DNA of 64,000 nt, taken from assembly GCA_964495385.1 (NCBI GenBank), contig CAZBVO010000003.1:1-64000 (forward strand), in the 5' to 3' direction. Source of the DNA: CAG-1138 sp964495385 (GTDB lineage Bacteria; Bacillota; Clostridia; Christensenellales; CAG-917). Shown here piece by piece: positions 7,734-16,868 of this stretch. The position numbers and the translations under genes were made by a program. The notes under the pieces are model-generated. The model was not told where the DNA came from and did not search any database. It was given only the letters and a program-made list of their open reading frames with translations. Every line of letters starts with the position of its first letter. Position 1 is the first letter of the stretch.

Positions 7734-8477
7734 ATGGAATTTATCGAATCAGCATCAAACCCGAAAGTTAAAGCAGTGCGGAAACTGGCCGACAAAAAAT
7801 ACCGCAAAGAAGCAGGGTTGTTTGTCGCCGAAGGCGTAAATATCCTTAAAGATATGCCGCAAAATGCACCTGTCGACAGCTTTTTCGTGACAAAATCGCA
7901 AGCCGACGAACTGGCGTACGTTTACAACAAATTCGACGTGCCGGTGTACGCGGTGGCGGACGGCGTTTTCAAGTCGCTGTCGGACACGGTGAACCCGTCG
8001 GGGATACTTGCCACCGTCAGGCTTTTGTGGGACGAAAGTGCAGCAGACGGCAACGCTGTCGTGTTGGACGGAGTTTCCGATCCGGGCAACCTCGGCACGA
8101 TAATGAGAACTGCCGCTTCGTTCGGTTTTTGCACGCTGTATTTGGTAAACTGTGCCGATCCTTTCGACAACAAGTCCGTTAGGGCCAGCATGGGAGGCGT
8201 GTTCAGGTTGAATTTGATCAAAAAAACCGCCGAAGAAATGCCTGATATTCTGAAAAACTATTTTACGGTTGCGCTCGATATGGGCGGCGAACCCCTTAAA
8301 AAAATCGATACCGACAAAAATATTGCAATAATTGCAGGCAACGAAGCGCACGGAGTTTCCGACCTTATGCTAAACGCCGCCGACAAAATTATGTCGATGG
8401 AAATGAAAAACGGTATGGAATCGTTGAACGTGGCGGTAGCGGCAGGCATTGCAATGTACAATTTATCTGTTTTGTAA
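7734..8477 (+). CDS. TrmH/SpoU-family RNA 2'-O-methyltransferase
   Basis: A SAM-dependent SPOUT enzyme of 247 residues that methylates ribose 2'-OH in rRNA or tRNA. It has an N-terminal substrate-binding domain (about 1-95) and the knotted domain with motif 1 NLGTIMRTAASFG, motif 2 IAGNEAHGVS and motif 3 MESLNVAVAAGIAMY. The target nucleotide cannot be read from sequence. The ATG at 7734 gives the family N-terminus (IESASNPKVK); the frame upstream overlaps rplT. No obvious Shine-Dalgarno sequence precedes it. Confidence 0.88.
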   Translation: MEFIESASNPKVKAVRKLADKKYRKEAGLFVAEGVNILKDMPQNAPVDSFFVTKSQADELAYVYNKFDVPVYAVADGVFKSLSDTVNPSGILATVRLLWDESAADGNAVVLDGVSDPGNLGTIMRTAASFGFCTLYLVNCADPFDNKSVRASMGGVFRLNLIKKTAEEMPDILKNYFTVALDMGGEPLKKIDTDKNIAIIAGNEAHGVSDLMLNAADKIMSMEMKNGMESLNVAVAAGIAMYNLSVL

Positions 8478-8488
8478 AGGAGAATAAT

Positions 8489-9226
8489 ATGAGCGGTCAC
8501 AGCAAATGGCACAATATACAAGCAAAAAAAGGCAAATCCGATGCGGCAAGATCCAACATCTTCACCAAAATCGGTCGTGAACTTGCGGTTGCGGTAAAGG
8601 CAGGCGGCGCAGATCCTCAGTCTAACGCAAAACTCAGAGACGTTATCGCAAAGGCAAAAGCCAACAACATGCCAAACGACAACATCACCCGTTCCATCAA
8701 AAAGGCTTCGGGCGAATTGGGCTCTGTAAACTACGAAAACGTCGTTTACGAAGGCTATGGCCCTGAAGGCGTTGCGGTTATCGTGGATTGCCTCACCGAC
8801 AACATCAACCGTACGGCAGGCGACGTCAGACACTTGTTTGACAGAAACGGCGGCGCAATGGGCAAAACCGGTTGCGTTTCGTATATGTTCAGCCGCAAGG
8901 GCGTCATCATCGTCGACAAGGACACCATCGGTGAAGACGAACTTATGGACGTGGCACTCGATGCCGGCGCAGAAGATATGATCACCGAGGACGATTGCTA
9001 CGAAATTTACACCGTTCCTTCCGATCTCGGCACCGTCAGGGAAGCGTTGGAAGCAAAGGGAATTCAACTTGTCTCTGCTGACGTTGATATGATTCCGGAC
9101 AACGAAGTCACCCCTACCGCACATGCGGACACCGTCAGAAAGCTTATCGACAAACTCGAGGAATTGGACGACGTTCAAAACGTTTTCCACAACGCGATTT
9201 TGCCTGAGGACGACGAAGAAGAATAA
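8489..9226 (+). CDS. YebC/PmpR-family protein
   Basis: A 245-residue member of the YebC family, described as transcription regulators and, more recently, as factors helping ribosomes through proline-rich stretches. The N-terminus SGHSKWHNIQAKKGK is diagnostic, and the length is normal. The C-terminus is acidic. The start is preceded by AAAGGAG. Confidence 0.92.
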   Translation: MSGHSKWHNIQAKKGKSDAARSNIFTKIGRELAVAVKAGGADPQSNAKLRDVIAKAKANNMPNDNITRSIKKASGELGSVNYENVVYEGYGPEGVAVIVDCLTDNINRTAGDVRHLFDRNGGAMGKTGCVSYMFSRKGVIIVDKDTIGEDELMDVALDAGAEDMITEDDCYEIYTVPSDLGTVREALEAKGIQLVSADVDMIPDNEVTPTAHADTVRKLIDKLEELDDVQNVFHNAILPEDDEEE

Positions 9227-9237
9227 CAAAACCTATT

Positions 9238-9270
9238 TGGCTCGTTCGGCTTGCCGAGCGAGCTTTTCTT
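9238..9270 (+). terminator. Intrinsic terminator after the YebC-family gene
   Basis: GCTCGTTCGGC and CCGAGCGAGC form a strong GC-rich stem with a short loop, followed by a T-rich tract. Confidence 0.85.
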
Positions 9271-9318
9271 TAAAAAAAATAATTCCGACAAAAATCGTAG
9301 GAATTATATTGCATTTCG

Positions 9319-9347
9319 TTGACAAATAATAATTGCGGTGCTATGAT
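9319..9347 (+). promoter_or_regulatory. Promoter of the Fe-S cluster operon
   Basis: TTGACA (9319-9324) and TATGAT (9342-9347) with a 17-nt spacer. The Rrf2 protein probably binds near here, but no operator could be assigned. Confidence 0.82.
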
Positions 9348-9377
9348 ATAGTCGACTAAAAAAGTAGGGATTGAAAA

Positions 9378-9803
9378 ATGAGAATATCTACAAAGTCTCG
9401 CTACGGATTGCGAGCGTGTCAGGTGCTTGCGGAGGAGTACGACGCTTCGGAGCCGACAAAGCCGATCGCAACACCCGTGATTGCCGAAAAAACCGGCGTT
9501 ACCGAAAGTTATTTGGAACAGATAATCATCTTGCTTAAAAAAGCAGGCGTGGTCGAGAGCGTTCGCGGCGCGACGGGCGGTTATTATTTGGCCAAAAAAC
9601 CCGAGGACGTTTCGTTGGGCGAAATACTGAGGGCGTTGGAAGACGGGCTTGAAATAGTCAAGTGCATTTCTTCGCCGTGCGAGGAGTCGGGCGGTTGCAA
9701 AACTCGCGGCGTGTGGACAAAAATTTATTCTTCGATAAACAACGTATTGGACTCGTTTTCATTGCAGGACATGCTGGACGAGAATATAGAGGAGCAGAAA
9801 TGA
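9378..9803 (+). CDS. Rrf2/IscR-family transcription regulator
   Basis: A winged-helix repressor of 141 residues that probably senses Fe-S cluster status and controls the desulfurase-scaffold genes behind it. The Rrf2 N-terminus (STKSRYGLRA) and the wing GATGGYYLAK are clear. Cys96, Cys101 and Cys107 form the conserved cluster-binding triad seen in IscR and related sensors. It is the first gene of the operon and its stop overlaps the nifS start. Confidence 0.9.
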   Translation: MRISTKSRYGLRACQVLAEEYDASEPTKPIATPVIAEKTGVTESYLEQIIILLKKAGVVESVRGATGGYYLAKKPEDVSLGEILRALEDGLEIVKCISSPCEESGGCKTRGVWTKIYSSINNVLDSFSLQDMLDENIEEQK

Positions 9804-10981
9804 GAGTTTATCTTGATCATTCGGCAACGACTTACGTCGATCCGAAAGTGCTTGAAAAAATGTTGCCGTATTTTACGGACGTGTTCGGCAACGCTAACAG
9901 TCAACACGGCGTTGGTAGAGAAGCCGCAAAAGCGGTTGACAAAGCCCGTAGGCAGGTTGCCGACGCAATAAACGCAAAACCCAACGAAATTTATTTCACC
10001 TCCGGCGGAAGCGAAGCGGACGACTGGGTTTTGCAGGGCGTTTGCGAAGCAAATGCCGCAAAAGGGAACGAAATAATCATTTCGTCCATCGAACACAGCG
10101 CCATGATGACCACCGCAAAATGGCTTGAAAAACACGGCGTAAAAGTGACGTATCTTAACGTCGACAAGGGCGGGTTCGTCGACTTGGAACAGTTGGAAAA
10201 CAGCATAACGGACAAAACGGTTCTTGTTTCGGTTATGCTTGCCAACAACGAAATAGGCACAATCGAACCTGTCAAAAAGGTTGTTGAGATTGCAAAAAAA
10301 CACGGCGTTTTGGTTCACACCGATGCGGTTCAGGCCGTCGGAAGCATTCCCGTGGACGTAAAAGATTTGGGCGTTGATTTTTTGAGCATGAGCGCACACA
10401 AATTTTACGGACCTAAGGGCGTGGGTGCGTTGTACATCAAAAACGGCGCAAAAATCGGCAAACTTCTTCACGGCGGCGAGCAGGAAAGAAGCATGCGTGC
10501 AGGCACAACCAACCTCGCATCCGTCGTCGGTATGGGCGAAGCTATCGAACTTGCCGTAAAAGACATGGCCGAAAATTCCGCAAAAATCATCGAACTCAGA
10601 AACTATTTTATCGACAAAGTGCTTGAACGGGTGCCTTACGTTCGCTTAAACGGCGACAGAGAACATCGCTTGCCTTGCAATGCAAACTTCAGCTTTGAGT
10701 TTATCGAAGGCGAAAGCATTCTGTTCAGCTTGGACCTTGCAGGCGTCGAAGCATCGTCGGGCTCGGCTTGCTCGAGCGGTTCGCTGGATCCGTCGCACAC
10801 GCTTTTGGCGATAGGCGTTCCGGTCGAAATCGCACACGGCAGCATCCGTTTCAGCCTCGGCAAGGACAACACGAAAGAACAAATCGATTATGCCTTGGAC
10901 GTTTTGGTAGACGCAGTCGAAAGGCTTCGCAAAATGTCACCGCTTTTTAACATGAATAAGGAGAACGTAGAAAATGTATAG
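9800..10981 (+). CDS. Cysteine desulfurase (NifS/IscS type)
   Basis: A PLP enzyme of 393 residues that takes sulfur from cysteine for Fe-S clusters and possibly tRNA thiolation. Visible features are YLDHSATT at the N-terminus, the PLP lysine in SAHKFYGPKG, RAGTTN, and the catalytic cysteine in the short loop GSACSSGSLDPSH, as in group I enzymes. The ATG at 9800 overlaps the Rrf2 stop (ATGA); an upstream in-frame ATG lies inside the regulator gene. It overlaps the scaffold gene by 8 nt. Confidence 0.95.
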   Translation: MRVYLDHSATTYVDPKVLEKMLPYFTDVFGNANSQHGVGREAAKAVDKARRQVADAINAKPNEIYFTSGGSEADDWVLQGVCEANAAKGNEIIISSIEHSAMMTTAKWLEKHGVKVTYLNVDKGGFVDLEQLENSITDKTVLVSVMLANNEIGTIEPVKKVVEIAKKHGVLVHTDAVQAVGSIPVDVKDLGVDFLSMSAHKFYGPKGVGALYIKNGAKIGKLLHGGEQERSMRAGTTNLASVVGMGEAIELAVKDMAENSAKIIELRNYFIDKVLERVPYVRLNGDREHRLPCNANFSFEFIEGESILFSLDLAGVEASSGSACSSGSLDPSHTLLAIGVPVEIAHGSIRFSLGKDNTKEQIDYALDVLVDAVERLRKMSPLFNMNKENVENV

Positions 10982-11351
10982 TGAAAAAGTTATGGAAACC
11001 TTCAAAAATCCGCAAAACGTCGGCGAGGTTGAAAATTACAACGCAATAGGCACGGTGGGCAACGCCACCTGCGGAGACATCATGCAAATTACTTTGCTCA
11101 TCGAAGACGACGTCATCAAAGACGCAAAATTCAAAACTTTCGGTTGCGCCGCGGCAATCGCCTCGTCCTCCGTTGCTACGAGCATGGTTATCGGCAAAAC
11201 GCTTGACGAAGCGTTGCAAATCAAAAACAAGGACGTTATCGAAAGCCTCGAGGGGTTGCCTCCTCAAAAAATTCATTGCAGCGTTTTGGCGGAAGAAGCA
11301 ATCAAATCCGCCATCGACGACTACCGCAAACGTCAGGCAGAAGCAAAATAA
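10974..11351 (+). CDS. IscU/NifU-type Fe-S scaffold protein
   Basis: A 125-residue scaffold on which Fe-S clusters are built from sulfur delivered by the desulfurase just upstream. The cluster ligands Cys33, Asp35, Cys58 and Cys102 are present in NATCGD, FGCAAA and IHCSVL. There is no C-terminal NifU extension. Translation is coupled to the desulfurase gene by an 8-nt overlap. Confidence 0.94.
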   Translation: MYSEKVMETFKNPQNVGEVENYNAIGTVGNATCGDIMQITLLIEDDVIKDAKFKTFGCAAAIASSSVATSMVIGKTLDEALQIKNKDVIESLEGLPPQKIHCSVLAEEAIKSAIDDYRKRQAEAK

Positions 11352-11368
11352 ATTTGAAACAAAATTAA

Positions 11369-11395
11369 AGCGAGAGGGGACTCTCGCTTTTTTAA
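11369..11395 (+). terminator. Intrinsic terminator of the Fe-S operon
   Basis: GCGAGAG and CTCTCGC with a 4-nt loop, followed by TTTTTT. Confidence 0.9.
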
Positions 11396-11435
11396 TTCTA
11401 AAAACCAATTGTTTTGCGATAAATTTCCCATTTTG

Positions 11436-11465
11436 TTGACATAAGTGTACAGAGGCCTTTATAAT
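11436..11465 (+). promoter_or_regulatory. Promoter of the DUF898-like gene
   Basis: TTGACA (11436-11441) and TATAAT (11460-11465) with an 18-nt spacer. An AGGAGG ribosome site follows before the ATG at 11507. Confidence 0.82.
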
Positions 11466-11506
11466 GTAGATAAACGATGTAAAAACGTCGAAACAGGAGG
11501 GAATAT

Positions 11507-11962
11507 ATGGCAAAAAAATTACAATGTAGACAGTGCGGCACCGTTTTTGACGGCGGCACCGAAAGTAAACTTGCCGTTTGCCCTAAGTGCGGCAAACAAT
11601 ACAAAAATCCAAACTACGTCGAACCGACAAACGTGGCCGAACCTGCCCGTTCGCGCAGTGAATTCACGGGCGGACTTTTGGGGTTGATCGTTCACAAATT
11701 AGTTGCGACGCTGGTGTCTATCGTGACAGTCGGATTGTTGCTTCCGTGGGCCGTTTGCTATCTGCAAAGGTGGGAAACCGAACACACGGTTGTCGACGGC
11801 TACAAACTTGCCTTTGACGGCAAAGCGATTTCGCTGTTCGGAAATTGGGTAAAATGGTTTTTGTTGACTTTGATAACGTGCGGCATTTACAGCTTCTGGG
11901 TGACCATAAAGATGAAAAAATGGGTTGCATCGCACACTCATCTGACAAGAGTAAGAGCGTAA
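11507..11962 (+). CDS. Zinc-ribbon membrane protein, DUF898 (YjgN)-like
   Basis: A 151-residue protein with an N-terminal zinc ribbon (Cys7, Cys10, Cys25, Cys28), a linker, and two hydrophobic segments (about 60-85 and 113-135). The second half, with FLLTLITCGIYSFWVTIKMKKW, resembles the repeats of DUF898 membrane proteins. No function is known. It stands alone between its own promoter and terminator. Confidence 0.7.
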   Translation: MAKKLQCRQCGTVFDGGTESKLAVCPKCGKQYKNPNYVEPTNVAEPARSRSEFTGGLLGLIVHKLVATLVSIVTVGLLLPWAVCYLQRWETEHTVVDGYKLAFDGKAISLFGNWVKWFLLTLITCGIYSFWVTIKMKKWVASHTHLTRVRA

Positions 11963-11984
11963 GAACTAAAATTTTAAATTAAAA

Positions 11985-12021
11985 AGCAAAAAAACAAACT
12001 CGCAATGAGTTTGTTTTTTTA
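11985..12021. terminator. Bidirectional terminator
   Basis: AAACAAACTC and GAGTTTGTTT form a stem with A-runs on one side and T-runs on the other, so it can serve both converging genes. Confidence 0.85.
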
Positions 12022-12043
12022 TAAAATTCAAAGTTAAATTCAG

Positions 12044-13570
12044 TTAGTTTTCGTCCTCTCTGGTTGAAAAATCGGGAGTGTCCGACGGAGCGGATAATTC
12101 TTCTTCAAGTGCCGCTTTTTTCTTTTTTTTGCGTTTTATCGCCTTTTTTATCAAAATTATTGCAACAACTATAATCGCTATCGGAATCAAGAAAATCACT
12201 ATTTCCACGAAGATGAGGAGGCCCCAGACTACGGCGTAGAAATAATTTTTTTGTATTTTCGGTTCGGCAGAGGAACATATTGTCATTTCAAGCGTCCCGA
12301 ACTCCGGCAACGTGTCGTAGTGAGCGGTGTAGCCGCTGTCGGTTTTTTGCCAGCCGTCTTTTAAATCCAAAATGTAAAACGGGGTGTTGACGTTTATTGT
12401 CAAATCCTTAAAGTCGGCCCAGGTGGACGCAGGGGACAGCAGGTAGGAATAGACGTATTTTGTCGGTTCATAGTTTTGATGGATGGACGGCAGAATCGGT
12501 GCTTTGACCGTGTTGACTACGGTTTGGTGCGGCTGGAAGGTGATTTCGTAGTCGTACCAACGGCGAGTGTGACGGTAATCGAAGTCGAACAAACCGACGT
12601 TGTATCTGTCGTAGTTTGTGTCACGGTCGTGCCACATATCGAAAACGACGTTGTGCCAATCCATGCGACTTATCGAACCGTTCTCGTCGTAATCGAGGTA
12701 AACGAGGTCGGAAAAGAGCATATTTTCCGCAGACTTAACGGTTATTTCTCCTCCGGCGTAAACGTCCGGGTTTTGGTAATCGTCGGATCTGTCGACGAAA
12801 AACGCATTTTCAAAAACTGCCTCGAGGTCAAGAGGTTGGCCTATGGAGTAGACTTCGATGGAGGCGTAACTGTTGTAAAGATGAAAACTGTCGTAGTTTT
12901 GATATATGCCGCTGTATACTTTGTCCGGCGTTTGCGAAAACAAAATTTTGCCCGATTGCATGGCCATGTTGAAGTAAAGTTCTTTTCGGTAGCCGTCCGC
13001 TTTTTGCAGTTCGACAGGCATTTGAATGCTTACGGTGTAGCGGTAAACGGTTGCATCGAGGTCCCAATCGTCTGCCGTGGCATAGTCGTTTCGGATGAGC
13101 GAAATTTCCTTTTCTAAATCAAAGCCGTAGTAGTCGGCGGTGTAGGTCGCGCGCATGGCGTTGTCGACGGAAGCCCCGTCGATTTTGACGTCGTAATACT
13201 TTGTATCGTCAAAGTCATCGTCGTAGTAAATGTACGTTCCGTCCATAAACGGGAACACGGCATGCACGGTGTAGGTGTTGTCGGTAGGGTTGGTGAAAGT
13301 GTACTCGGCGGTAACAGTGTTCATTTTGCTGTCCGCCGAATAGTCAGGGCCGACTTCGTGTTGTATGTTGAAAGTCAAAACTTCCTTATCGACCACGATC
13401 GGCGCATCGCCGTCGCCGCTTATCAAGATGCCGGACGAAGTTTCGCCCTCCCATTCTTTTTGTGCCGAGTTGGCAAGCGCAGGCGTGCTTAGCGGCCCGA
13501 AAACTGCTGCCGAGCAAAAAACGAGCGCAATCAACAACGCCGTTACGATTTTTTTAGCACAAGGTTTCAT
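12044..13570 (-). CDS. Exported membrane-anchored protein of unknown function
   Basis: The 508-residue product has a signal peptide (about 1-33, cleavage likely after ALA), a roughly 410-residue extracellular region rich in Tyr, Asp and Thr, one membrane helix near residue 450 and a cytoplasmic tail starting with RKKKKK. The ectodomain is beta-rich in appearance. I recognise no family with confidence. A promoter (TTGCAA, 18 nt, TATACT) and AAAAGGAGG precede the ATG. The topology suggests a surface sensor or a presenter of an ectodomain. Confidence 0.8.
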   Translation of the reverse strand: MKPCAKKIVTALLIALVFCSAAVFGPLSTPALANSAQKEWEGETSSGILISGDGDAPIVVDKEVLTFNIQHEVGPDYSADSKMNTVTAEYTFTNPTDNTYTVHAVFPFMDGTYIYYDDDFDDTKYYDVKIDGASVDNAMRATYTADYYGFDLEKEISLIRNDYATADDWDLDATVYRYTVSIQMPVELQKADGYRKELYFNMAMQSGKILFSQTPDKVYSGIYQNYDSFHLYNSYASIEVYSIGQPLDLEAVFENAFFVDRSDDYQNPDVYAGGEITVKSAENMLFSDLVYLDYDENGSISRMDWHNVVFDMWHDRDTNYDRYNVGLFDFDYRHTRRWYDYEITFQPHQTVVNTVKAPILPSIHQNYEPTKYVYSYLLSPASTWADFKDLTINVNTPFYILDLKDGWQKTDSGYTAHYDTLPEFGTLEMTICSSAEPKIQKNYFYAVVWGLLIFVEIVIFLIPIAIIVVAIILIKKAIKRKKKKKAALEEELSAPSDTPDFSTREDEN

Positions 13571-13669
13571 AGCTTGCCTCCTTTTTTACAGTATAGCACG
13601 GGCGACTGTCGGATTGCAACCGAATGAGCGGTTTTTTACGCCATACGCTTAGGCGTGTAAGTTTTAATA

Positions 13670-13702
13670 TTAAATGCAGGACATTTCACGTTCTGCATTT
13701 AA
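13670..13702. repeat. Perfect 10-bp inverted repeat
   Basis: TTAAATGCAG (13670-13679) and CTGCATTTAA (13693-13702) flank a 13-nt loop. No T-run follows, so it is not an obvious terminator. It lies between the divergent promoters of the 508-residue protein and the T-box gene, close to the assembly gap. Confidence 0.6.
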
Positions 13703-13777
13703 CGTTGACGTTTACAAAGGCGCTTTAGGCGGAGAGTGCCGAATTTTCGGCAGGCTTATCAACTTTTTTACAAACCT

Positions 13778-13877
13778 NNNNNNNNNNNNNNNNNNNNNNN
13801 NNNNNNNNNNNNNNNNNNNNNNNNNNNNNNNNNNNNNNNNNNNNNNNNNNNNNNNNNNNNNNNNNNNNNNNNNNNNN
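13778..13877. other. Assembly gap (100 Ns)
   Basis: Exactly 100 Ns, the usual placeholder for a scaffold gap of unknown length. Genes or repeats may be missing here. Confidence 0.98.
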
Positions 13878-13897
13878 GGCAAATGATTTTTTGTTGG

Positions 13898-13926
13898 TTG
13901 ACAAAGACGATATTATGAAGTATAAT
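13898..13926 (+). promoter_or_regulatory. Promoter of the T-box thrS transcript
   Basis: Perfect TTGACA (13898-13903) and perfect TATAAT (13921-13926), 17 nt apart. Confidence 0.88.
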
Positions 13927-13933
13927 TTAGACA

Positions 13934-14157
13934 GTTAAATAAAGGCTATGACGGAACAAGTAACTTTTTGAAGCGTCAAGAGAGGAGGCGGATGCTGCAA
14001 GCCTCACGCGGAACTAAGCGAAAAACCACTCCCGAGCCGTACGGCGAAATAAATCAAACCGTGCCGCTTACCTTGCGTAAAAGGTTGAATTAAGTTAAAG
14101 TCAAGGTGGAACCGTGCCACGCACCCTTGCCGAGGATATCCTCAGCAAGGTTTTTTT
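13934..14157 (+). promoter_or_regulatory. T-box leader (tRNA-Thr sensing) with attenuator
   Basis: The leader of about 225 nt has the conserved T-box AAGGTGGAACCGTG (14103-14116) just before a terminator (CCTTGC, GAGGATATCCTC and GCAAGG, then seven Ts, 14125-14157). Uncharged tRNA should stabilise the antiterminator and switch on the thrS behind it. The AG-bulge region AAGAGAGGAGG is recognisable. The likely specifier is ACC in the sequence AAAAACCACTCC (threonine); this was assigned by eye. Confidence 0.9.
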
Positions 14158-14191
14158 ATCGGTTAGAAAATAATTTATCGGAGATATAACT

Positions 14192-15955
14192 ATGAAAATC
14201 ATTTACAACGACGGCAGAGTGGCCGAATGCCCGGCCGACGAAGAACTTCACGTCATCAGACACACCTGTGCGCACGTTATGGCTCAGGCGATAAAACGCT
14301 TGTATCCTAATGCCGATTTTGCCTACGGTCCGGCTACGGAAAAAGGTTTTTACTACGACGTCGATTTGGGCGACATTAAGCTCACCGACGAGGATTTGCA
14401 ATCCATCGAAAAGGAAATGCGCAAAATCATCAAGGAAAATTTGCCTGTCCGTCCGTTTATTTTGCCGCGAGAAGAAGCGATTACTCTTATGCAGCAGAGA
14501 GGCGAAAAATACAAAGTCGAACATATCGGCGACCTTGCCGAGGATGCCGTTATAAGCTTTTATCAGCAGGGCGAATATATCGACATGTGCATCGGGCCGC
14601 ACCTCACCTACACAAAGGCGATTAAGGCGTTTAAGATCACTCAGCAGTCGGGTGCTTACTGGAAGGGCGACAAGAGCAACAAAATGCTTACCCGCATCAA
14701 CGGCATCGCTTTCCGCACCCAGGACGAGCTTGACGCTTATTTGAAACTTATGGAAGAGGCCGAAAAACGCGACCACAGAAGAATAGGCAGGGAAATGAAC
14801 CTGTTTATGATGGCCGACGAGGGCCCTGGATTCCCGTTCTTCCTCCCGAAGGGCATGGCGCTTAAAAATGCGCTCATTGACTATTGGCGCGACATTCACT
14901 ACCGTGACGGATACGTCGAGGTTTCCACTCCGATCATCATGAACCGCAAACTTTGGGAAACCAGCGGCCACTGGGATCACTACAAAGACAACATGTATTC
15001 CACCGTCATCGACGACGAAATTTATTGCGTAAAACCGATGAATTGCCCGGGCGGCGTTATGGTTTACCGTTCTCAACCGCACAGCTATAGGGAACTGCCT
15101 ATGAGAGTGGGCGAGTTGGGTTTGGTTCACCGTCACGAACTTAAAGGCGCATTGCACGGTTTGTTCAGGGTGCGTTGCTTCACGCAGGACGATGCTCACA
15201 TCTTTATGCGACGTGACCAAATCGAAAGCGAAATTATCGGCGTCGTGCATCTTATAAACGAAGTTTACGAAAAATTCGGTTTCAAATATTTTGTCGAACT
15301 TTCCACCCGTCCGGAAGACAGCATGGGAAGCGACGAGGATTGGGAAGCCGCTACCGCAGGCCTTAAAGGCGCACTTGAAAAATTGGGGCTTCCGTACACC
15401 GTAAACGAAGGCGACGGCGCATTTTACGGCCCGAAAATCGACTTTCACCTCGAGGACAGCCTCGGACGCACCTGGCAATGCGGCACCATTCAGCTCGACT
15501 TCCAGATGCCTTTGAATTTCGGCCTCGAATATATCGACGAAAACGGCGAAAAACAACGTCCGATTATGGTTCACCGTGTTTGCTTCGGTTCCATCGAACG
15601 CTTCATCGGCATCCTTACCGAACACTTTGCCGGCAAGTTCCCTCTGTGGCTTGCTCCGACTCAGGTCAAAGTTTTGTTGGTAAGCGAAAAGAGCGCAGAG
15701 TGGGGCAAGGAAGTTTACGAAGCGCTTAAAGCGGCAAAGGTCAGAGTTGAATTTGACACCCGCAACGAAAAAATCGGCTATATGATTCGTCAGGCTCAGC
15801 TTGTCGACAGAGTTCCGTACATGTTGGTTATCGGCGCAAAAGAATCGGAAGAAAAAACCGTTTCGCTGCGTTACCGCGACACTGCCGAAACCGAAGTTAT
15901 GTCTCTCGACGCCTTTGTCGAAAAGGTTTTGAGGGAAACCAAGGAAAGAATTTAG
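14192..15955 (+). CDS. thrS: Threonyl-tRNA synthetase, TGS-less, T-box controlled
   Basis: A second ThrRS of 587 residues. It starts just before the N2 editing domain and lacks the usual 60-residue TGS domain. Editing motifs HTCAH and CIGPH are intact. The catalytic core is canonical: MNCPG with the zinc Cys, FTQDDAHIF with the threonine Asp and zinc His, MVHRVCFGSIERF with the third ligand. An anticodon-binding domain ends the protein. It is therefore closer to the standard bacterial enzyme than the copy at 4416. Its T-box makes it the copy induced by threonine starvation. It is followed 1 nt later by the rRNA methyltransferase gene. Confidence 0.94.
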   Translation: MKIIYNDGRVAECPADEELHVIRHTCAHVMAQAIKRLYPNADFAYGPATEKGFYYDVDLGDIKLTDEDLQSIEKEMRKIIKENLPVRPFILPREEAITLMQQRGEKYKVEHIGDLAEDAVISFYQQGEYIDMCIGPHLTYTKAIKAFKITQQSGAYWKGDKSNKMLTRINGIAFRTQDELDAYLKLMEEAEKRDHRRIGREMNLFMMADEGPGFPFFLPKGMALKNALIDYWRDIHYRDGYVEVSTPIIMNRKLWETSGHWDHYKDNMYSTVIDDEIYCVKPMNCPGGVMVYRSQPHSYRELPMRVGELGLVHRHELKGALHGLFRVRCFTQDDAHIFMRRDQIESEIIGVVHLINEVYEKFGFKYFVELSTRPEDSMGSDEDWEAATAGLKGALEKLGLPYTVNEGDGAFYGPKIDFHLEDSLGRTWQCGTIQLDFQMPLNFGLEYIDENGEKQRPIMVHRVCFGSIERFIGILTEHFAGKFPLWLAPTQVKVLLVSEKSAEWGKEVYEALKAAKVRVEFDTRNEKIGYMIRQAQLVDRVPYMLVIGAKESEEKTVSLRYRDTAETEVMSLDAFVEKVLRETKERI

Positions 15956-15956
15956 C

Positions 15957-16868
15957 ATGGCAGACTTTGGTTTGTTGCCGGAATTTTTGCCAAAACTTCT
16001 GGCCGAACAATATTCGTCTGCCGACGTCGAACGCATTATCGAAGGCTATGAGGCAAAACGGCCGGTTACGCTGAGGGTGAACACCTTAAAGGCCGACGTT
16101 TCGGACGTCCTCAAAACCTTTGACGGTTGCGGCATTCGCTACGAACAGGTGGCCTGGAGCGATTGCGCATTCGTGCTTCCCGAGGCATCGGAAAGCGATT
16201 TGCGCCCGCTTGACGTTTATAGTGACGGCAAGATTTATCTTCAAAGTCTGTCGTCGCAACTGCCGCCCGTCGTTATGGACCTTAAAGAGGGGCAGGACGT
16301 GTTGGACATGGCCGCCGCACCGGGAGGCAAAACCACTCAAATTGCCGCACTGACTTCAAACCGCGCGCACCTAACCGCTTGCGAACGTGATGCCGTAAGG
16401 GCCGAACAGCTTCGCTATAATCTTAAAAAGCAGGGTGCCTCGGCAAACGTCATGCAAACCGACAGCAGAATGCTTGACAGTTTTTTCCGCTTTGACAACG
16501 TTCTGTTGGATGCGCCTTGCAGCGGAAGCGGAATATTGAACGTCAGAAACAAAAAACTGTTTCAGACGTTTACGCCAAAGCTTATTGCAAAAACAACGGC
16601 TTTGCAAAAAGGCCTTTTGAAAAAAGCCTTGACGGTTTTGAAGAAGGGGCAGACTATGGTTTATTCGACGTGCTCGGTTTTGTCGGCCGAAAACGAAGAT
16701 GCCGTAAGGGGAGTTCTTAAGGAATTTAATGCCGAAATCGTCCCCGTCCGATTTGACGGGATGCAGACGTTGCCTCTGCTTCCGACAAGCTTGGACGGAA
16801 CGTTGTGCGTTTGTCCGAACGAATTGTACGAAGGGTTCTTTGTGGCAAAAATCAGGAAAAATGCTTAA
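15957..16868 (+). CDS. NOL1/NOP2/Sun-family rRNA m5C methyltransferase
   Basis: A SAM-dependent RNA cytosine-5 methyltransferase of 303 residues (RsmB/RsmF group). The SAM loop VLDMAAAPGGKTTQ and the two catalytic cysteines in DAPCSGSG and STCSVL are visible. There is no N-terminal NusB-like domain and no long C-terminal extension. The start is 1 nt after the thrS stop, so it shares the T-box transcript. Confidence 0.88.
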   Translation: MADFGLLPEFLPKLLAEQYSSADVERIIEGYEAKRPVTLRVNTLKADVSDVLKTFDGCGIRYEQVAWSDCAFVLPEASESDLRPLDVYSDGKIYLQSLSSQLPPVVMDLKEGQDVLDMAAAPGGKTTQIAALTSNRAHLTACERDAVRAEQLRYNLKKQGASANVMQTDSRMLDSFFRFDNVLLDAPCSGSGILNVRNKKLFQTFTPKLIAKTTALQKGLLKKALTVLKKGQTMVYSTCSVLSAENEDAVRGVLKEFNAEIVPVRFDGMQTLPLLPTSLDGTLCVCPNELYEGFFVAKIRKNA

